From: Streptomyces musisoli
GTDB lineage: Bacteria > Actinomycetota > Actinomycetes > Streptomycetales > Streptomycetaceae
NCBI RefSeq assembly: GCF_016741855.1
Contig: NZ_JAERRH010000014.1
Location: forward strand, 62,001 to 126,000
DNA: 64,000 nucleotides
Reading direction: 5' to 3'
The translations under genes and the position numbers were made by a program. The notes beneath the pieces were generated by a model. It was given only the letters and a program-made list of their open reading frames with translations, ran no database searches and had not been told where the DNA came from. Below are positions 53,702-62,176 of this stretch, piece by piece; within the stretch, counting starts at the first letter, position 1, and each line of letters begins with the position of its first letter.

Positions 53702-56596
53702 TCAGCTGCAGCCGCTGGTCGAGCCGCAGCCCTCGCAGATGTAGCAGGAACCGGCCCGCTGCATCTTGGTACCGCAGGAGAAGCACAGCGGGGCGTCGGC
53801 CTGGATGCCCAGCTGCATCTCCACCAGCTCCGCGTTGGTGTGGGCCTGCTGCGGAGAGGGCTTGGTCGCGCCGACGTCCGACTTCGGGGTGGCCACGGCC
53901 TTCAGCTCCTGGGCCCGCGGCGCCGACTGGGCCAGGCCCTCGACGTCGACCTCGTCATCGGCCGGCTCGTAGGAGCCGGTCTCCAGGTGACGCTGGCGCT
54001 CCTCGGCGGAGTGGATGCCGAGCGCGGAGCGCGTCTCGAAGGGCAGGAAGTCCAGCGCCAGGCGGCGGAAGATGTAGTCGACGATCGACTGGGCCATCCG
54101 CACGTCCGGGTCGTCCGTCATGCCGGCCGGCTCGAAGCGCATGTTGGTGAACTTCGAGACGTACGTCTCCAGCGGAACGCCGTACTGGAGGCCGACGGAG
54201 ACCGCGATGGAGAAGGCGTCCATCATGCCCGCGAGGGTGGAGCCCTGCTTGGACATCTTCAGGAAGACCTCGCCGAGACCGTCGTCCGGGTAGGAGTTGG
54301 CGGTCATGTAGCCCTCGGCGCCGCCGACCGTGAAGGAGGTGGTGATGCCGGGACGTCCCTTCGGGAGACGCTTGCGGACCGGGCGGTACTCGACCACCTT
54401 CTCGACCGCGGCACGGATCGTGTCCTCGGTCTTCTCGGTGATCTCGGCCTTCTCCTCCTCCTTCTTCTTGGCGGAGAGCGGCTGGCCGACCTTGCAGTTG
54501 TCGCGGTAGATCGCGAGCGCCTTGACGCCCAGCTTCCAGGCCTCGAAGTAGATCTCCTCGACCTCCTCGACGGTCGCCGTCTCCGGCATGTTGACCGTCT
54601 TGGAGATGGCGCCGGAGATCCACGGCTGGATCGCGGCCATCATGCGGACGTGGCCCATCGGGGAGATGGCGCGGTCGCCCATGGCGCAGTCGAACACCTC
54701 GTAGTGCTCGTGCTTGAGGCCGGGGGCGTCGATCACATTGCCGTGCTCGGCGATGTGGGCGACGATCGCCTCGATCTGCTCCTCCTGGTAGCCCAGGCGG
54801 CGCAGGGCCTGCGGGACGGTGCCGTTGACGATCTGCATCGAGCCGCCGCCGACCAGCTTCTTGAACTTCACCAGCGCCAGGTCGGGCTCGACACCGGTGG
54901 TGTCGCAGGACATCGCCAGGCCGATGGTGCCGGTCGGCGCGAGGACGGACGCCTGGGAGTTACGGAAACCGTTCTTCTCACCGAGGCGGACGACGTCCTG
55001 CCAGGCCTCCGTGGCGGCGGCCCAGACCGGGGAGTCCAGGTCGTCCATGCGGACGGCCGAGCCGTTGGCGTCGGCGTGCTGCTTCATGACGCGGTTGTGG
55101 GCGTCGGCGTTGCGGGCGTAACCGTCGTAGGTGCCGACGACCGCGGCCAGCTCGGCGGAACGGCGGTAGGCCGTGCCCGTCATCAGGGAGGTGATGGCAC
55201 CGGCGAGGGCGCGGCCGCCGTCGGAGTCGTAGGCGTGGCCGGTGGCCATCAGCAGGGCGCCGAGGTTGGCGTAGCCGATGCCGAGCTGACGGAAGGCGCG
55301 GGTGTTCTCGCCGATCTTCTGGGTCGGGAAGTCCGCGAAGCAGATCGAGATGTCCATCGCGGTGATGACCAGCTCGACGACCTTCTGGAAGCGCTCGGTC
55401 TCGAAGGACTGGTTGCCCTTGCCGTCGTCCTTCAGGAACTTCATCAGGTTCAGCGAGGCCAGGTTGCAGGACGTGTTGTCCAGGTGCATGTACTCGCTGC
55501 ACGGGTTCGACGCGGTGATCCGGCCGGACTCGGGGCAGGTGTGCCAGTTGTTGATCGTGTCGTCGTACTGGATGCCCGGATCGGCGCAGGCCCAGGCGGC
55601 CTCGGCGATCTTGCGGAAGAGGGCCTTGGCGTCGACCTCCTCGATGACCTCACCGGTCATGCGGGCGCGCAGGCCGAACTGGCCGCCGTCCTGGACCGCC
55701 GTCATGAACTCGTCGTTCACGCGCACCGAGTTGTTGGCGTTCTGGTACTGGACGGACGTGATGTCGTCGCCGCCCAGGTCCATGTCGAAGCCCGCGTCAC
55801 GCAGGACGCGGATCTTCTCCTCCTCGCTGACCTTCGTCTGGATGAAGTCCTCGATGTCGGGGTGATCGACGTCGAGCACGACCATCTTCGCGGCGCGGCG
55901 GGTGGCACCACCGGACTTGATGGTGCCGGCGGAGGCGTCGGCGCCACGCATGAAGGAGACGGGACCGGAGGCGTTGCCGCCGGAGGACAGCAGCTCCTTG
56001 GAGGAGCGGATGCGGGAAAGGTTCAGGCCGGCGCCGGAGCCGCCCTTGAAGATCATCCCCTCTTCCTTGTACCAGTCGAGGATCGACTCCATGGAGTCGT
56101 CGACGGACAGGATGAAGCAAGCGGAGACCTGCTGGGGCTGCGGCGTTCCGACGTTGAACCAGACGGGGCTGTTGAAGCTGAAGATCTGGTGCAGGAGGGC
56201 GTAGGCCAGCTCGTGCTCGAAGATCTCGGCGTCGGCGGGCGAGGAGAAGTACTTGTAGTCCTCACCGGCCTTCCGGTACGTCTTCACGATGCGGTCGATC
56301 AGCTGCCTGAGGCTGACCTCGCGCTGCGGGGTGCCGACGGCGCCCCGGAAGTACTTGCTGGTGACGATGTTGACCGCGTTCACCGACCAGAAGTCGGGGA
56401 ACTCGACGCCACGCTGCTCGAAGTTGACCGAGCCGTCGCGCCAGTTGGTCATGACGACGTCACGACGCTCCCACGCCACCTCGTCGTACGGGTGTACGCC
56501 GGGGGTGGTGTGGATGCGTTCGATGCGCAGCCCCTTGGTGGCCTTGGCGCCCTTGGCTCGGGAACCTCGTGCCGGACCGCTCGCCGTCTCTGTCAT
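53702..56596 (-). CDS. nrdJ: Class II (adenosylcobalamin-dependent) ribonucleotide reductase
   Basis: 964-residue enzyme making deoxyribonucleotides using coenzyme B12, independent of oxygen. Catalytic features are SACFILSVDDSMESI (first active-site Cys), GGSGAGLNLSRIRS, the NPCSEYMHLDNTSCNLASLN loop with the catalytic Cys and Glu, and the C-terminal redox/zinc tail CFSCGTKMQR then CYICEGCGS. Start ATG 56596 follows CAGGGAGGCGGC. It is cotranscribed behind nrdR (166-bp gap) and ends at a strong terminator. No cobalamin riboswitch was seen in front of this class II gene. Confidence 0.96.
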   Translation of the reverse strand: MTETASGPARGSRAKGAKATKGLRIERIHTTPGVHPYDEVAWERRDVVMTNWRDGSVNFEQRGVEFPDFWSVNAVNIVTSKYFRGAVGTPQREVSLRQLIDRIVKTYRKAGEDYKYFSSPADAEIFEHELAYALLHQIFSFNSPVWFNVGTPQPQQVSACFILSVDDSMESILDWYKEEGMIFKGGSGAGLNLSRIRSSKELLSSGGNASGPVSFMRGADASAGTIKSGGATRRAAKMVVLDVDHPDIEDFIQTKVSEEEKIRVLRDAGFDMDLGGDDITSVQYQNANNSVRVNDEFMTAVQDGGQFGLRARMTGEVIEEVDAKALFRKIAEAAWACADPGIQYDDTINNWHTCPESGRITASNPCSEYMHLDNTSCNLASLNLMKFLKDDGKGNQSFETERFQKVVELVITAMDISICFADFPTQKIGENTRAFRQLGIGYANLGALLMATGHAYDSDGGRALAGAITSLMTGTAYRRSAELAAVVGTYDGYARNADAHNRVMKQHADANGSAVRMDDLDSPVWAAATEAWQDVVRLGEKNGFRNSQASVLAPTGTIGLAMSCDTTGVEPDLALVKFKKLVGGGSMQIVNGTVPQALRRLGYQEEQIEAIVAHIAEHGNVIDAPGLKHEHYEVFDCAMGDRAISPMGHVRMMAAIQPWISGAISKTVNMPETATVEEVEEIYFEAWKLGVKALAIYRDNCKVGQPLSAKKKEEEKAEITEKTEDTIRAAVEKVVEYRPVRKRLPKGRPGITTSFTVGGAEGYMTANSYPDDGLGEVFLKMSKQGSTLAGMMDAFSIAVSVGLQYGVPLETYVSKFTNMRFEPAGMTDDPDVRMAQSIVDYIFRRLALDFLPFETRSALGIHSAEERQRHLETGSYEPADDEVDVEGLAQSAPRAQELKAVATPKSDVGATKPSPQQAHTNAELVEMQLGIQADAPLCFSCGTKMQRAGSCYICEGCGSTSGCS

Positions 56597-56762
56597 GCCG
56601 CCTCCCTGTACGGGCGAAAACGCCCTGAAGTGCCCATTTGTTTCTTGTGGGCACGTGTTTCTGTCATGCGTCGCGGGCACCCTCAGCCGCCGCCCGCAAC
56701 AGGTCTTGGTTCGCCGCCTTCCGGCCGGAACCCGGTTCTCCTCCCGGATTCCGGCCCGCCGG

Positions 56763-57314
56763 TCAGTCGGCGGCGCGGGCGGGCACGGGGACCTGAGTGG
56801 TCCCGCCGGGCCCGCGTTCGTCTTCCTGGCTCCCCGCTCCCGCGTGTTCCTCGTCCGCGGCGGGGTCACGCGTCGCCTCCCTCAGCTCCGCGATGGCCGC
56901 CTCGAAGTCCTCGAGCGAATCGAACGCCCGGTAGACGGAGGCGAACCGCAGAAAGGCGACGAGGTCGAGCTCCTGCAACGGGCCGAGTATGGCCAGCCCC
57001 ACGTCGTGGGTGGTCAGCTCGGCGCTTCCGGTGGCGCGCACCGCCTCCTCGACCCGCTGGCCGAGCTGGGCGAGCGCGTCCTCGGTGACAGGCCGCCCCT
57101 GGCACGCCTTGCGCACGCCGTTGATGACCTTGGTACGGCTGAACGGCTCGGTGACTCCGGACCGCTTCACCACCATGAGCGAGCACGTCTCCACGGTCGT
57201 GAAACGACGGGAGCAGTCGGGACACTGGCGGCGCCTGCGGATGGACGTGCCGTCATCGGTCGTACGACTGTCGACCACGCGGCTGTCGGGGTGCCTGCAG
57301 AAGGGGCAGTGCAT
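56763..57314 (-). CDS. nrdR: Transcriptional repressor NrdR
   Basis: 183-residue ATP-cone repressor of ribonucleotide reductase genes. The zinc ribbon uses Cys3, Cys6, Cys31 and Cys34 (MHCPFC ... RRRRQCPDCSRRF), followed by an ATP-cone (about 47-137) with VVKRSGVTEPFSRTKVINGV. The tail after residue 150 is variable and acidic. The ATG at 57314 is chosen because AGGAGGG lies 9 bp upstream. It is the first gene of the nrdR-nrdJ operon and its promoter carries two NrdR boxes, so it is autoregulated. Confidence 0.95.
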   Translation of the reverse strand: MHCPFCRHPDSRVVDSRTTDDGTSIRRRRQCPDCSRRFTTVETCSLMVVKRSGVTEPFSRTKVINGVRKACQGRPVTEDALAQLGQRVEEAVRATGSAELTTHDVGLAILGPLQELDLVAFLRFASVYRAFDSLEDFEAAIAELREATRDPAADEEHAGAGSQEDERGPGGTTQVPVPARAAD

Positions 57315-57421
57315 GTTCTCCAACCCTCCTCACAGCAGACTCGTCAGCCTCGCCGGACCCATAGGCCTCGCGAAGCAGCCCTAAGCATAGGCGATCCCCG
57401 AGCCGACTCCGACCGGGGGGA

Positions 57422-57434
57422 CCACAACTTGTGG
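57422..57434. promoter_or_regulatory. NrdR box 1
   Basis: CCACAACTTGTGG, a 13-bp dyad close to the Streptomyces NrdR box, 108 bp upstream of nrdR and 31 bp (about three helical turns) from box 2. Paired boxes with this spacing are the norm. Confidence 0.85.
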
Positions 57435-57452
57435 GCCGCTGTAGCCATCCAA

Positions 57453-57465
57453 CCACTACATGTGG
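57453..57465. promoter_or_regulatory. NrdR box 2
   Basis: CCACTACATGTGG, the second dyad of the pair upstream of nrdR-nrdJ, in phase with box 1. Confidence 0.85.
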
Positions 57466-57637
57466 GGATTGGCTCATACATCGACGCAGCTACGCGTGTC
57501 GCTGCGGAAGGGAGCCCCCGGCCACCTGCGACGACAGCGCGGACACGCGGGCGCCGGGCCGTGCCGCCGTGACACCCAGGGGGATACGGTGGGCGTCGCA
57601 CGGAGGACGCGTGGCGTTACGGCACAGAAAGGGCCCC

Positions 57638-57658
57638 GAATCCCGGACTCAGGGATTC
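57638..57658. repeat. Inverted repeat in the nrdR-lexA gap
   Basis: GAATCCC-N7-GGGATTC, in the 563-bp region between the divergent nrdR and lexA genes. Apart from the NrdR boxes, this dyad and the SOS box, I see no other defined element and no gene in the region. The role of the dyad is unknown. Confidence 0.5.
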
Positions 57659-57812
57659 CGGATGGCAGACTGGGGACGCAGCCCACGAGGCGAGCAACCC
57701 CGGCGGTGAAGAGTACAACGATGGGCACTTTTGTCCGCCAAGTGTCGCGTGAAGCCATACACCCAGACACATGATCGCGTCAGGTGAAACGCACTTTTTC
57801 ACTCGAACGTGT

Positions 57813-57828
57813 GTTTGGCGCAACCTTT
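57813..57828 (+). promoter_or_regulatory. SOS box (LexA operator) upstream of lexA
   Basis: TCGAACGTGTGTTTGG matches the Gram-positive/actinobacterial LexA consensus TCGAAC-N4-GTTCGA in 10 of 12 defined positions, 50 bp before the lexA start. It indicates autoregulation of the SOS response. Confidence 0.85.
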
Positions 57829-57877
57829 CGAAAGCAACTACCGTTGTGCAGCAGGGAGACCATCGAGAGGGGCCGCC

Positions 57878-58657
57878 GTGACCACCACCGCAGACAGTGC
57901 CACCATCACCGCCCAGGACCGCTCCCAGGGACGAGTCGAGCCGGTACACGCGATGAACGAAGCCACGAACACCGAGGGGCACAAGCGCTCCCTGCCGGGC
58001 CGACCTCCAGGCATCAGGGCGGACAGCTCCGGACTCACCGACCGGCAACGTCGGGTGATCGAGGTCATCAGGGACTCCGTACAGCGGCGCGGTTACCCGC
58101 CGTCGATGCGGGAGATCGGGCAGGCCGTCGGCCTCTCCAGCACGTCGTCCGTCGCCCACCAGCTGATGGCGCTGGAGCGCAAGGGCTTCCTGCGCCGGGA
58201 CCCCCACCGCCCGCGCGCGTACGAGGTGCGCGGATCGGACCAGGCCGTCACCGTGCAGCCCACGGACACCGCCGGCAAGCCTGCCGCGTCGTACGTCCCG
58301 CTCGTCGGCCGTATCGCCGCCGGTGGCCCGATCCTCGCGGAGGAGTCGGTAGAGGATGTCTTTCCTCTCCCCCGCCAGCTCGTCGGTGACGGCGAACTGT
58401 TCGTCCTGAAGGTCGTCGGCGATTCCATGATCGAGGCCGCGATCTGTGACGGCGACTGGGTCACCGTGCGCCGGCAGCCGGTCGCCGAGAACGGCGACAT
58501 CGTGGCCGCCATGCTCGACGGCGAAGCCACCGTCAAGCGCTTCAAACGCGAGGACGGCCATGTGTGGCTCCTCCCCCACAACGCGGCCTACGAGCCCATC
58601 CCCGGCGACGACGCGACCATCCTGGGCAAGGTCGTCGCTGTGCTGCGGCGCGTGTGA
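57878..58657 (+). CDS. lexA: SOS response repressor LexA
   Basis: 259-residue repressor and self-cleaving peptidase. The winged HTH (about 52-115) has LTDRQRRVIEVIRDSVQRRG, PSMREIGQAVGLSSTSSVAH. The cleavage site is Ala148-Gly149 in VGRIAAGGP, and the catalytic pair is Ser183 (VVGDSMIEAAICDGD) and Lys220 (EATVKRFKRE). An N-terminal extension of about 45 residues is usual in Streptomyces. GTG 57878 follows GAGAGGGG. A LexA box lies in its promoter, and the damage-inducible helicase gene dinG converges with it. Confidence 0.96.
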   Translation: MTTTADSATITAQDRSQGRVEPVHAMNEATNTEGHKRSLPGRPPGIRADSSGLTDRQRRVIEVIRDSVQRRGYPPSMREIGQAVGLSSTSSVAHQLMALERKGFLRRDPHRPRAYEVRGSDQAVTVQPTDTAGKPAASYVPLVGRIAAGGPILAEESVEDVFPLPRQLVGDGELFVLKVVGDSMIEAAICDGDWVTVRRQPVAENGDIVAAMLDGEATVKRFKREDGHVWLLPHNAAYEPIPGDDATILGKVVAVLRRV

Positions 58658-58696
58658 CGGCTGCGGCGGGCGAGTCGGCGGACTCGCTCCCTGACC

Positions 58697-58730
58697 GGGC
58701 CCCGGAACCCCTGCGCCGGTTCCGGGGCCC
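58697..58730 (+). terminator. lexA terminator
   Basis: 13-bp perfect stem GGGCCCCGGAACC / GGTTCCGGGGCCC with an 8-nt loop, 39 bp past the lexA stop. Confidence 0.85.
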
Positions 58731-58769
58731 TGCGTATGCCCGGCGTGGCCGTAGGGGCGGTTCCCCTCG

Positions 58770-58796
58770 GGGGCCTGACCTACACGGTCAGGCCCC
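58770..58796 (-). terminator. dinG terminator
   Basis: 11-bp stem GGGGCCTGACC / GGTCAGGCCCC with a TACAC loop, 3 bp beyond the dinG stop codon. Confidence 0.85.
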
Positions 58797-58799
58797 GGT

Positions 58800-60776
58800 T
58801 CACTTCGCCTCCGCCCGCTGCGCCGCCGTGTCGATCGCCGCGAGCGACTTGCGCACCTGGTTGCGGTCCGTGGTGTACCAGAAGTCCGGAAGCGACGCCT
58901 TGAGGTAGCTGCCGTAGCGGGCGGTGGCCAGCCGCTGGTCCAGTACGGCGACCACACCGCGGTCACCGGATGCCCGGACGAGCCGGCCGGCGCCCTGGGC
59001 CATCAGCAGGGCGGCGTGGGTGGCGGCCACCGCCATGAAGCCGTTGCCGCCGGCGTCCTCCACCGCCTTCTGGCGGGCGCTCATCAGCGGGTCGTCGGGA
59101 CGCGGGAACGGGATCTTGTCCATGACGACCAGCTGGCAGCTGGGGCCCGGGACGTCGACGCCCTGCCACAGCGACAGCGTGCCGAAGAGACACGTCTTCG
59201 GGTCGGCCGCGAAGTTCTTGATCAGTTCGCCGAGCGTCTCCTCCCCCTGGAGCAGGATCGGGAACTCGGGGATCCGGGAGCGCAGCTCCTCCGCGGCGAG
59301 CTGTGCGGCCCGCATGGACGAGAAGAGTCCGAGCGTGCGCCCGCCGGCCGCCTGGATCAGCCCGGTCAGCTCGTCCAGCATGTCGGCCCGCTCACCGTCA
59401 CGCGCGGGGCGCGCCAGATGCTTGGCGACGTAGAGGATGCCCTGCTTGGGGTAGTCGAACGGCGAGCCGACGTCGACACCCTTCCAGTGCGGCAGGTCCT
59501 CGCCCTCCACACCTTCCGGACCCAGCCCCAGGGAGGCGCCGACGCCGTTGAAGTCGCCGCCCAGCTTGAGCGTGGCCGAGGTGAGGACGACGGACCGGTC
59601 GGCGAAGAGCTTCTCCCTGAGCAGGCCGGAGACCGACATGGGGGCGACCCGCAGGGACGCGCCGAAACGGTCGTGCCGCTCATACCAGACGACGTCCCAC
59701 TCCGAGCCGTTCAGCACCCGCTCCGCCACGTCGTGCACCGTCTCCACCGAGGCCAGTGCCTGCTTGCGGACCGCGTCCTCGTCCTGCACCGACTTGTCGC
59801 GCGTCGCACCGATCGCGGAGATGACCGTGCGGGCGGCGTCCCGCAGCGCCATCAGGGCGTAGCCGAGGTCTTCCGGGATCTCCTCCAGGCGGCCGGGCAG
59901 GGCGAGTTCCATCAGCCGCTCGAAGCCCTCGGCGGCGGTCTGGAGCTGGTCGGCGGCCTTCTCGTTGACGAGCTTGGCGGCGCGGCGCACGGCGCGGTTC
60001 ACCTGGCCGGGCGTGAGTTCGCCGGTGGCGACGCCGGTGACGCGGGAGACGAGTTCGTGCGCCTCGTCCACGATCAGCACCTCGTGCTGCGGCAGCACGG
60101 GGGCACCCTCGATGGCGTCGATGGCCAGCAGGGCGTGGTTCGTGACCACCACCTCGGCGAGCTTGGCCCGCTCACGGGCCATCTCCGCGAAGCACTCGGC
60201 TCCGTACGCACACTTCGACGCGCCCAGGCACTCCCGCGACGACACCGACACCTGGGCCCAGGCGCGGTCCGAGACGCCCGGGGTGAGATCGTCCCGGTCG
60301 CCGCTCTCGGTCTCGTCCGCCCAGTCCCGCAGCCTCAGCAGGTCCTGGCCCAGCTTGCTGGTGGGTGCGGCGGCCTCGAACTGATCGAAGAGCCCGTCCT
60401 CCTCGTCCTGCGGCATGCCCTCGTGCAGGCGGTGCAGGCACAGATAGTTCGACCGGCCCTTGAGCATCGCGAACTCCGGGCGGCGACGCAGCAGCGGGTG
60501 CAGGGCGTCGACCGTGCGCGGCAGGTCCCGCTCCACCAGCTGGCGCTGAAGGGCGAGTGTGGCCGTCGCGACGACCACCCTTTCTCCGTGCGCGAGCGCG
60601 GGCACGAGATAGCCCAGCGACTTACCGGTGCCGGTGCCGGCCTGGACCAGCAGGTGGGATCCGTCGTCGATCGCCTCGGCGACCGATTCGGCCATGGTCA
60701 CCTGGCCAGGGCGCTCCGTGCCGCCGACGGCGGAAACGGCGGCATGCAGGAGTTCGGGGAGGGAGGGCTTCGTCAT
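58800..60776 (-). CDS. dinG: DinG/XPD-family ATP-dependent DNA helicase
   Basis: 658-residue superfamily 2 helicase (5' to 3', iron-sulfur type). Walker A is VQAGTGTGKSLGYL and the DEAH box is LIVDEAHELVS. Four cysteines placed for a [4Fe-4S] cluster occur in KGRSNYLC and SSRECLGASKCAYGAECF. C-terminal motifs include CLFGTLSLWQGVDVPG and QGAGRLVRASGDRG (motif VI). Start at 60776. The name follows family and location next to lexA; no LexA box was found just upstream of it. Confidence 0.88.
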   Translation of the reverse strand: MTKPSLPELLHAAVSAVGGTERPGQVTMAESVAEAIDDGSHLLVQAGTGTGKSLGYLVPALAHGERVVVATATLALQRQLVERDLPRTVDALHPLLRRRPEFAMLKGRSNYLCLHRLHEGMPQDEEDGLFDQFEAAAPTSKLGQDLLRLRDWADETESGDRDDLTPGVSDRAWAQVSVSSRECLGASKCAYGAECFAEMARERAKLAEVVVTNHALLAIDAIEGAPVLPQHEVLIVDEAHELVSRVTGVATGELTPGQVNRAVRRAAKLVNEKAADQLQTAAEGFERLMELALPGRLEEIPEDLGYALMALRDAARTVISAIGATRDKSVQDEDAVRKQALASVETVHDVAERVLNGSEWDVVWYERHDRFGASLRVAPMSVSGLLREKLFADRSVVLTSATLKLGGDFNGVGASLGLGPEGVEGEDLPHWKGVDVGSPFDYPKQGILYVAKHLARPARDGERADMLDELTGLIQAAGGRTLGLFSSMRAAQLAAEELRSRIPEFPILLQGEETLGELIKNFAADPKTCLFGTLSLWQGVDVPGPSCQLVVMDKIPFPRPDDPLMSARQKAVEDAGGNGFMAVAATHAALLMAQGAGRLVRASGDRGVVAVLDQRLATARYGSYLKASLPDFWYTTDRNQVRKSLAAIDTAAQRAEAK

Positions 60777-61265
60777 AGCCTGACCACCCTACGGCCCTGC
60801 ACTGACAAACGGGGGGTCACAGCGGGAGTGGGGGGCGGGATCACTGCCGGGCTCCTGGGGGTGGTGGGCTGGGGCTGGTGGTGGGGACGCGGCCGGGCCG
60901 GCGCGCCTGCGGCCGGGCCGGCGTGAGACAGCTGTCCGGCCGGTGTGGGACGGCTGTCCGGCCGGTGTGGGACAGCTGTCCGGGCCGGTGGGAGCCGGCC
61001 GTGCCAGGCCGCTCCTGAGGCCTGCGTCCGAGCGGCGGAAGGCCTGTGTTCCGCCGCCCTTGAACGCCGGCGTCCGAGCGATGCCGAACTCCTGTGTCCG
61101 GCCGTCCCCGGCCGCCTGTGTCCGTACGGCGCCGGGGCTCCTCGTCGGGCCGCCCTCACGTCGGCGTCCGGACGGCGCGGGGCGCCGGCCGAAAATTTCC
61201 TTCCGGCGCGGGAACATTGGGGGACCGCCGCTCGTATCTCATGGTGAGCGGCCGATTACGGGACG
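60777..61265. repeat. 489-bp gene-free region with 22-bp tandem repeats
   Basis: Near 60920-60990 the unit TGGGACAGCTGTCCGGCCGG plus TG occurs three times with minor changes; each copy contains the dyad GGACAGCTGTCC. Looser GTCCG/CTGTGTCC units continue to about 61180. The minus frame across the region translates to repeats of RTQAxG type and looks non-coding. Confidence 0.7.
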
Positions 61266-62036
61266 CTACATCACATCGCGCAGGACTCGGTCCCGGATCA
61301 TGAGGGCGGCCCGTTTGCCGGGCAGCTCGATCTCGGCCGCGAACCGAAACCCTGCGCTCAGGAACGCGGCAACGGAGGGGGTGTTACGAAGATCGGGCTC
61401 CGCCACCACACGTGCGCAGGCGGGGCGCCGGTCGAGGATCAGGTCGGCCACGGCTCGGAGCAGGGCGGATCCCAGTCCGCGCCCCCGGTCGACGGCCGCA
61501 CCGACGAGGAGATGGATGCCGGTGTCGTGGGGCCGGGCCGGGTAGCGGCGGGCCAGCGGGTCCAGGTCGGCACGGTAGATCTCCCAGTAGCTCATCGGGA
61601 TGCCGTCGAGCACGCCGAGACACGGGGCGCAGTGCCCGTCGCCGTGGAGTTGGGCGCGCAGATGGGCCTCCGTCCGGTCCGGGGACCCGGCCAGTTCCCA
61701 GAAGTCCGAGACGGCGGGGTCGTTCATCCAGCGGTGGACGAGCGGCAGGTCCTGATCGATGCGCACGGGCACGAGCTGGAAGGCGCCGGCGGGGGTCGCG
61801 ACCGGGCCCCACGCGGCGAGTCGGCCGAGGAGCCCGGCCGCCTCCCCGGCGCGTAGGGCTACGAACTCGGCCGTCAGGTGCAGGTCCAGCGTGTCCTCGC
61901 TGTCCGGGTCGTCGTCCTCGACGGTGAACCGGCCGAACGGAGAGTTCCGGGGACCAGTGGTGTCCGCTCGGGGGCCGGTGCTGCCCGGATGGGCGGGTGC
62001 GGGGCCGGTGCCGGCGGTCGCGTCGGTGGGAGGCAC
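61266..62036 (-). CDS. Siderophore-biosynthesis acyltransferase (IucB/AlcB-like GNAT)
   Basis: 256-residue acyltransferase. A Pro/Ala/Gly-rich N-terminus of about 45 residues is followed by a GNAT domain of the siderophore hydroxylamine acyltransferase type: RIDQDLPLVHRWMNDPAVSD then FWELAG, MSYWEIYRADLDPLARRYP, DTGIHLLVGAAVDRGRGLGS, RVVAEPDLRNTPSVAAFLSA. The family acylates N-hydroxylated diamines with acetyl-, succinyl- or similar CoA to make hydroxamates. It lies downstream of an NIS synthetase gene in the same direction with a 140-bp gap. Confidence 0.88.
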   Translation of the reverse strand: MPPTDATAGTGPAPAHPGSTGPRADTTGPRNSPFGRFTVEDDDPDSEDTLDLHLTAEFVALRAGEAAGLLGRLAAWGPVATPAGAFQLVPVRIDQDLPLVHRWMNDPAVSDFWELAGSPDRTEAHLRAQLHGDGHCAPCLGVLDGIPMSYWEIYRADLDPLARRYPARPHDTGIHLLVGAAVDRGRGLGSALLRAVADLILDRRPACARVVAEPDLRNTPSVAAFLSAGFRFAAEIELPGKRAALMIRDRVLRDVM

Positions 62037-62176
62037 GGTGCGCTCCTCTCAGGAGACGAGGTGGGTCATGTTCCTCGATGTGCGGGAAGGCGGTGCGGCT
62101 CGCGGTCGGAGGGGCGGGAGGCGGTGCGGCTCGCGGAGGGTGCGGTCCGCACGGGTGGTGCGCGGAGGCAAGCCGC

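Noticed and set aside
53702..56762. Cobalamin riboswitch before nrdJ
   Set aside because: The nrdR-nrdJ gap (56597-56762) shows no B12-box-like sequence. In Streptomyces that riboswitch is known in front of the class I genes instead.
53696..57088. 1130-codon + frame opposite nrdJ and nrdR
   Set aside because: Antisense shadow of well-conserved genes.
60789..61217. 142-codon minus frame with RTQA-type repeats
   Set aside because: Low-complexity repeat translation, no ribosome-binding site, no recognisable domain.
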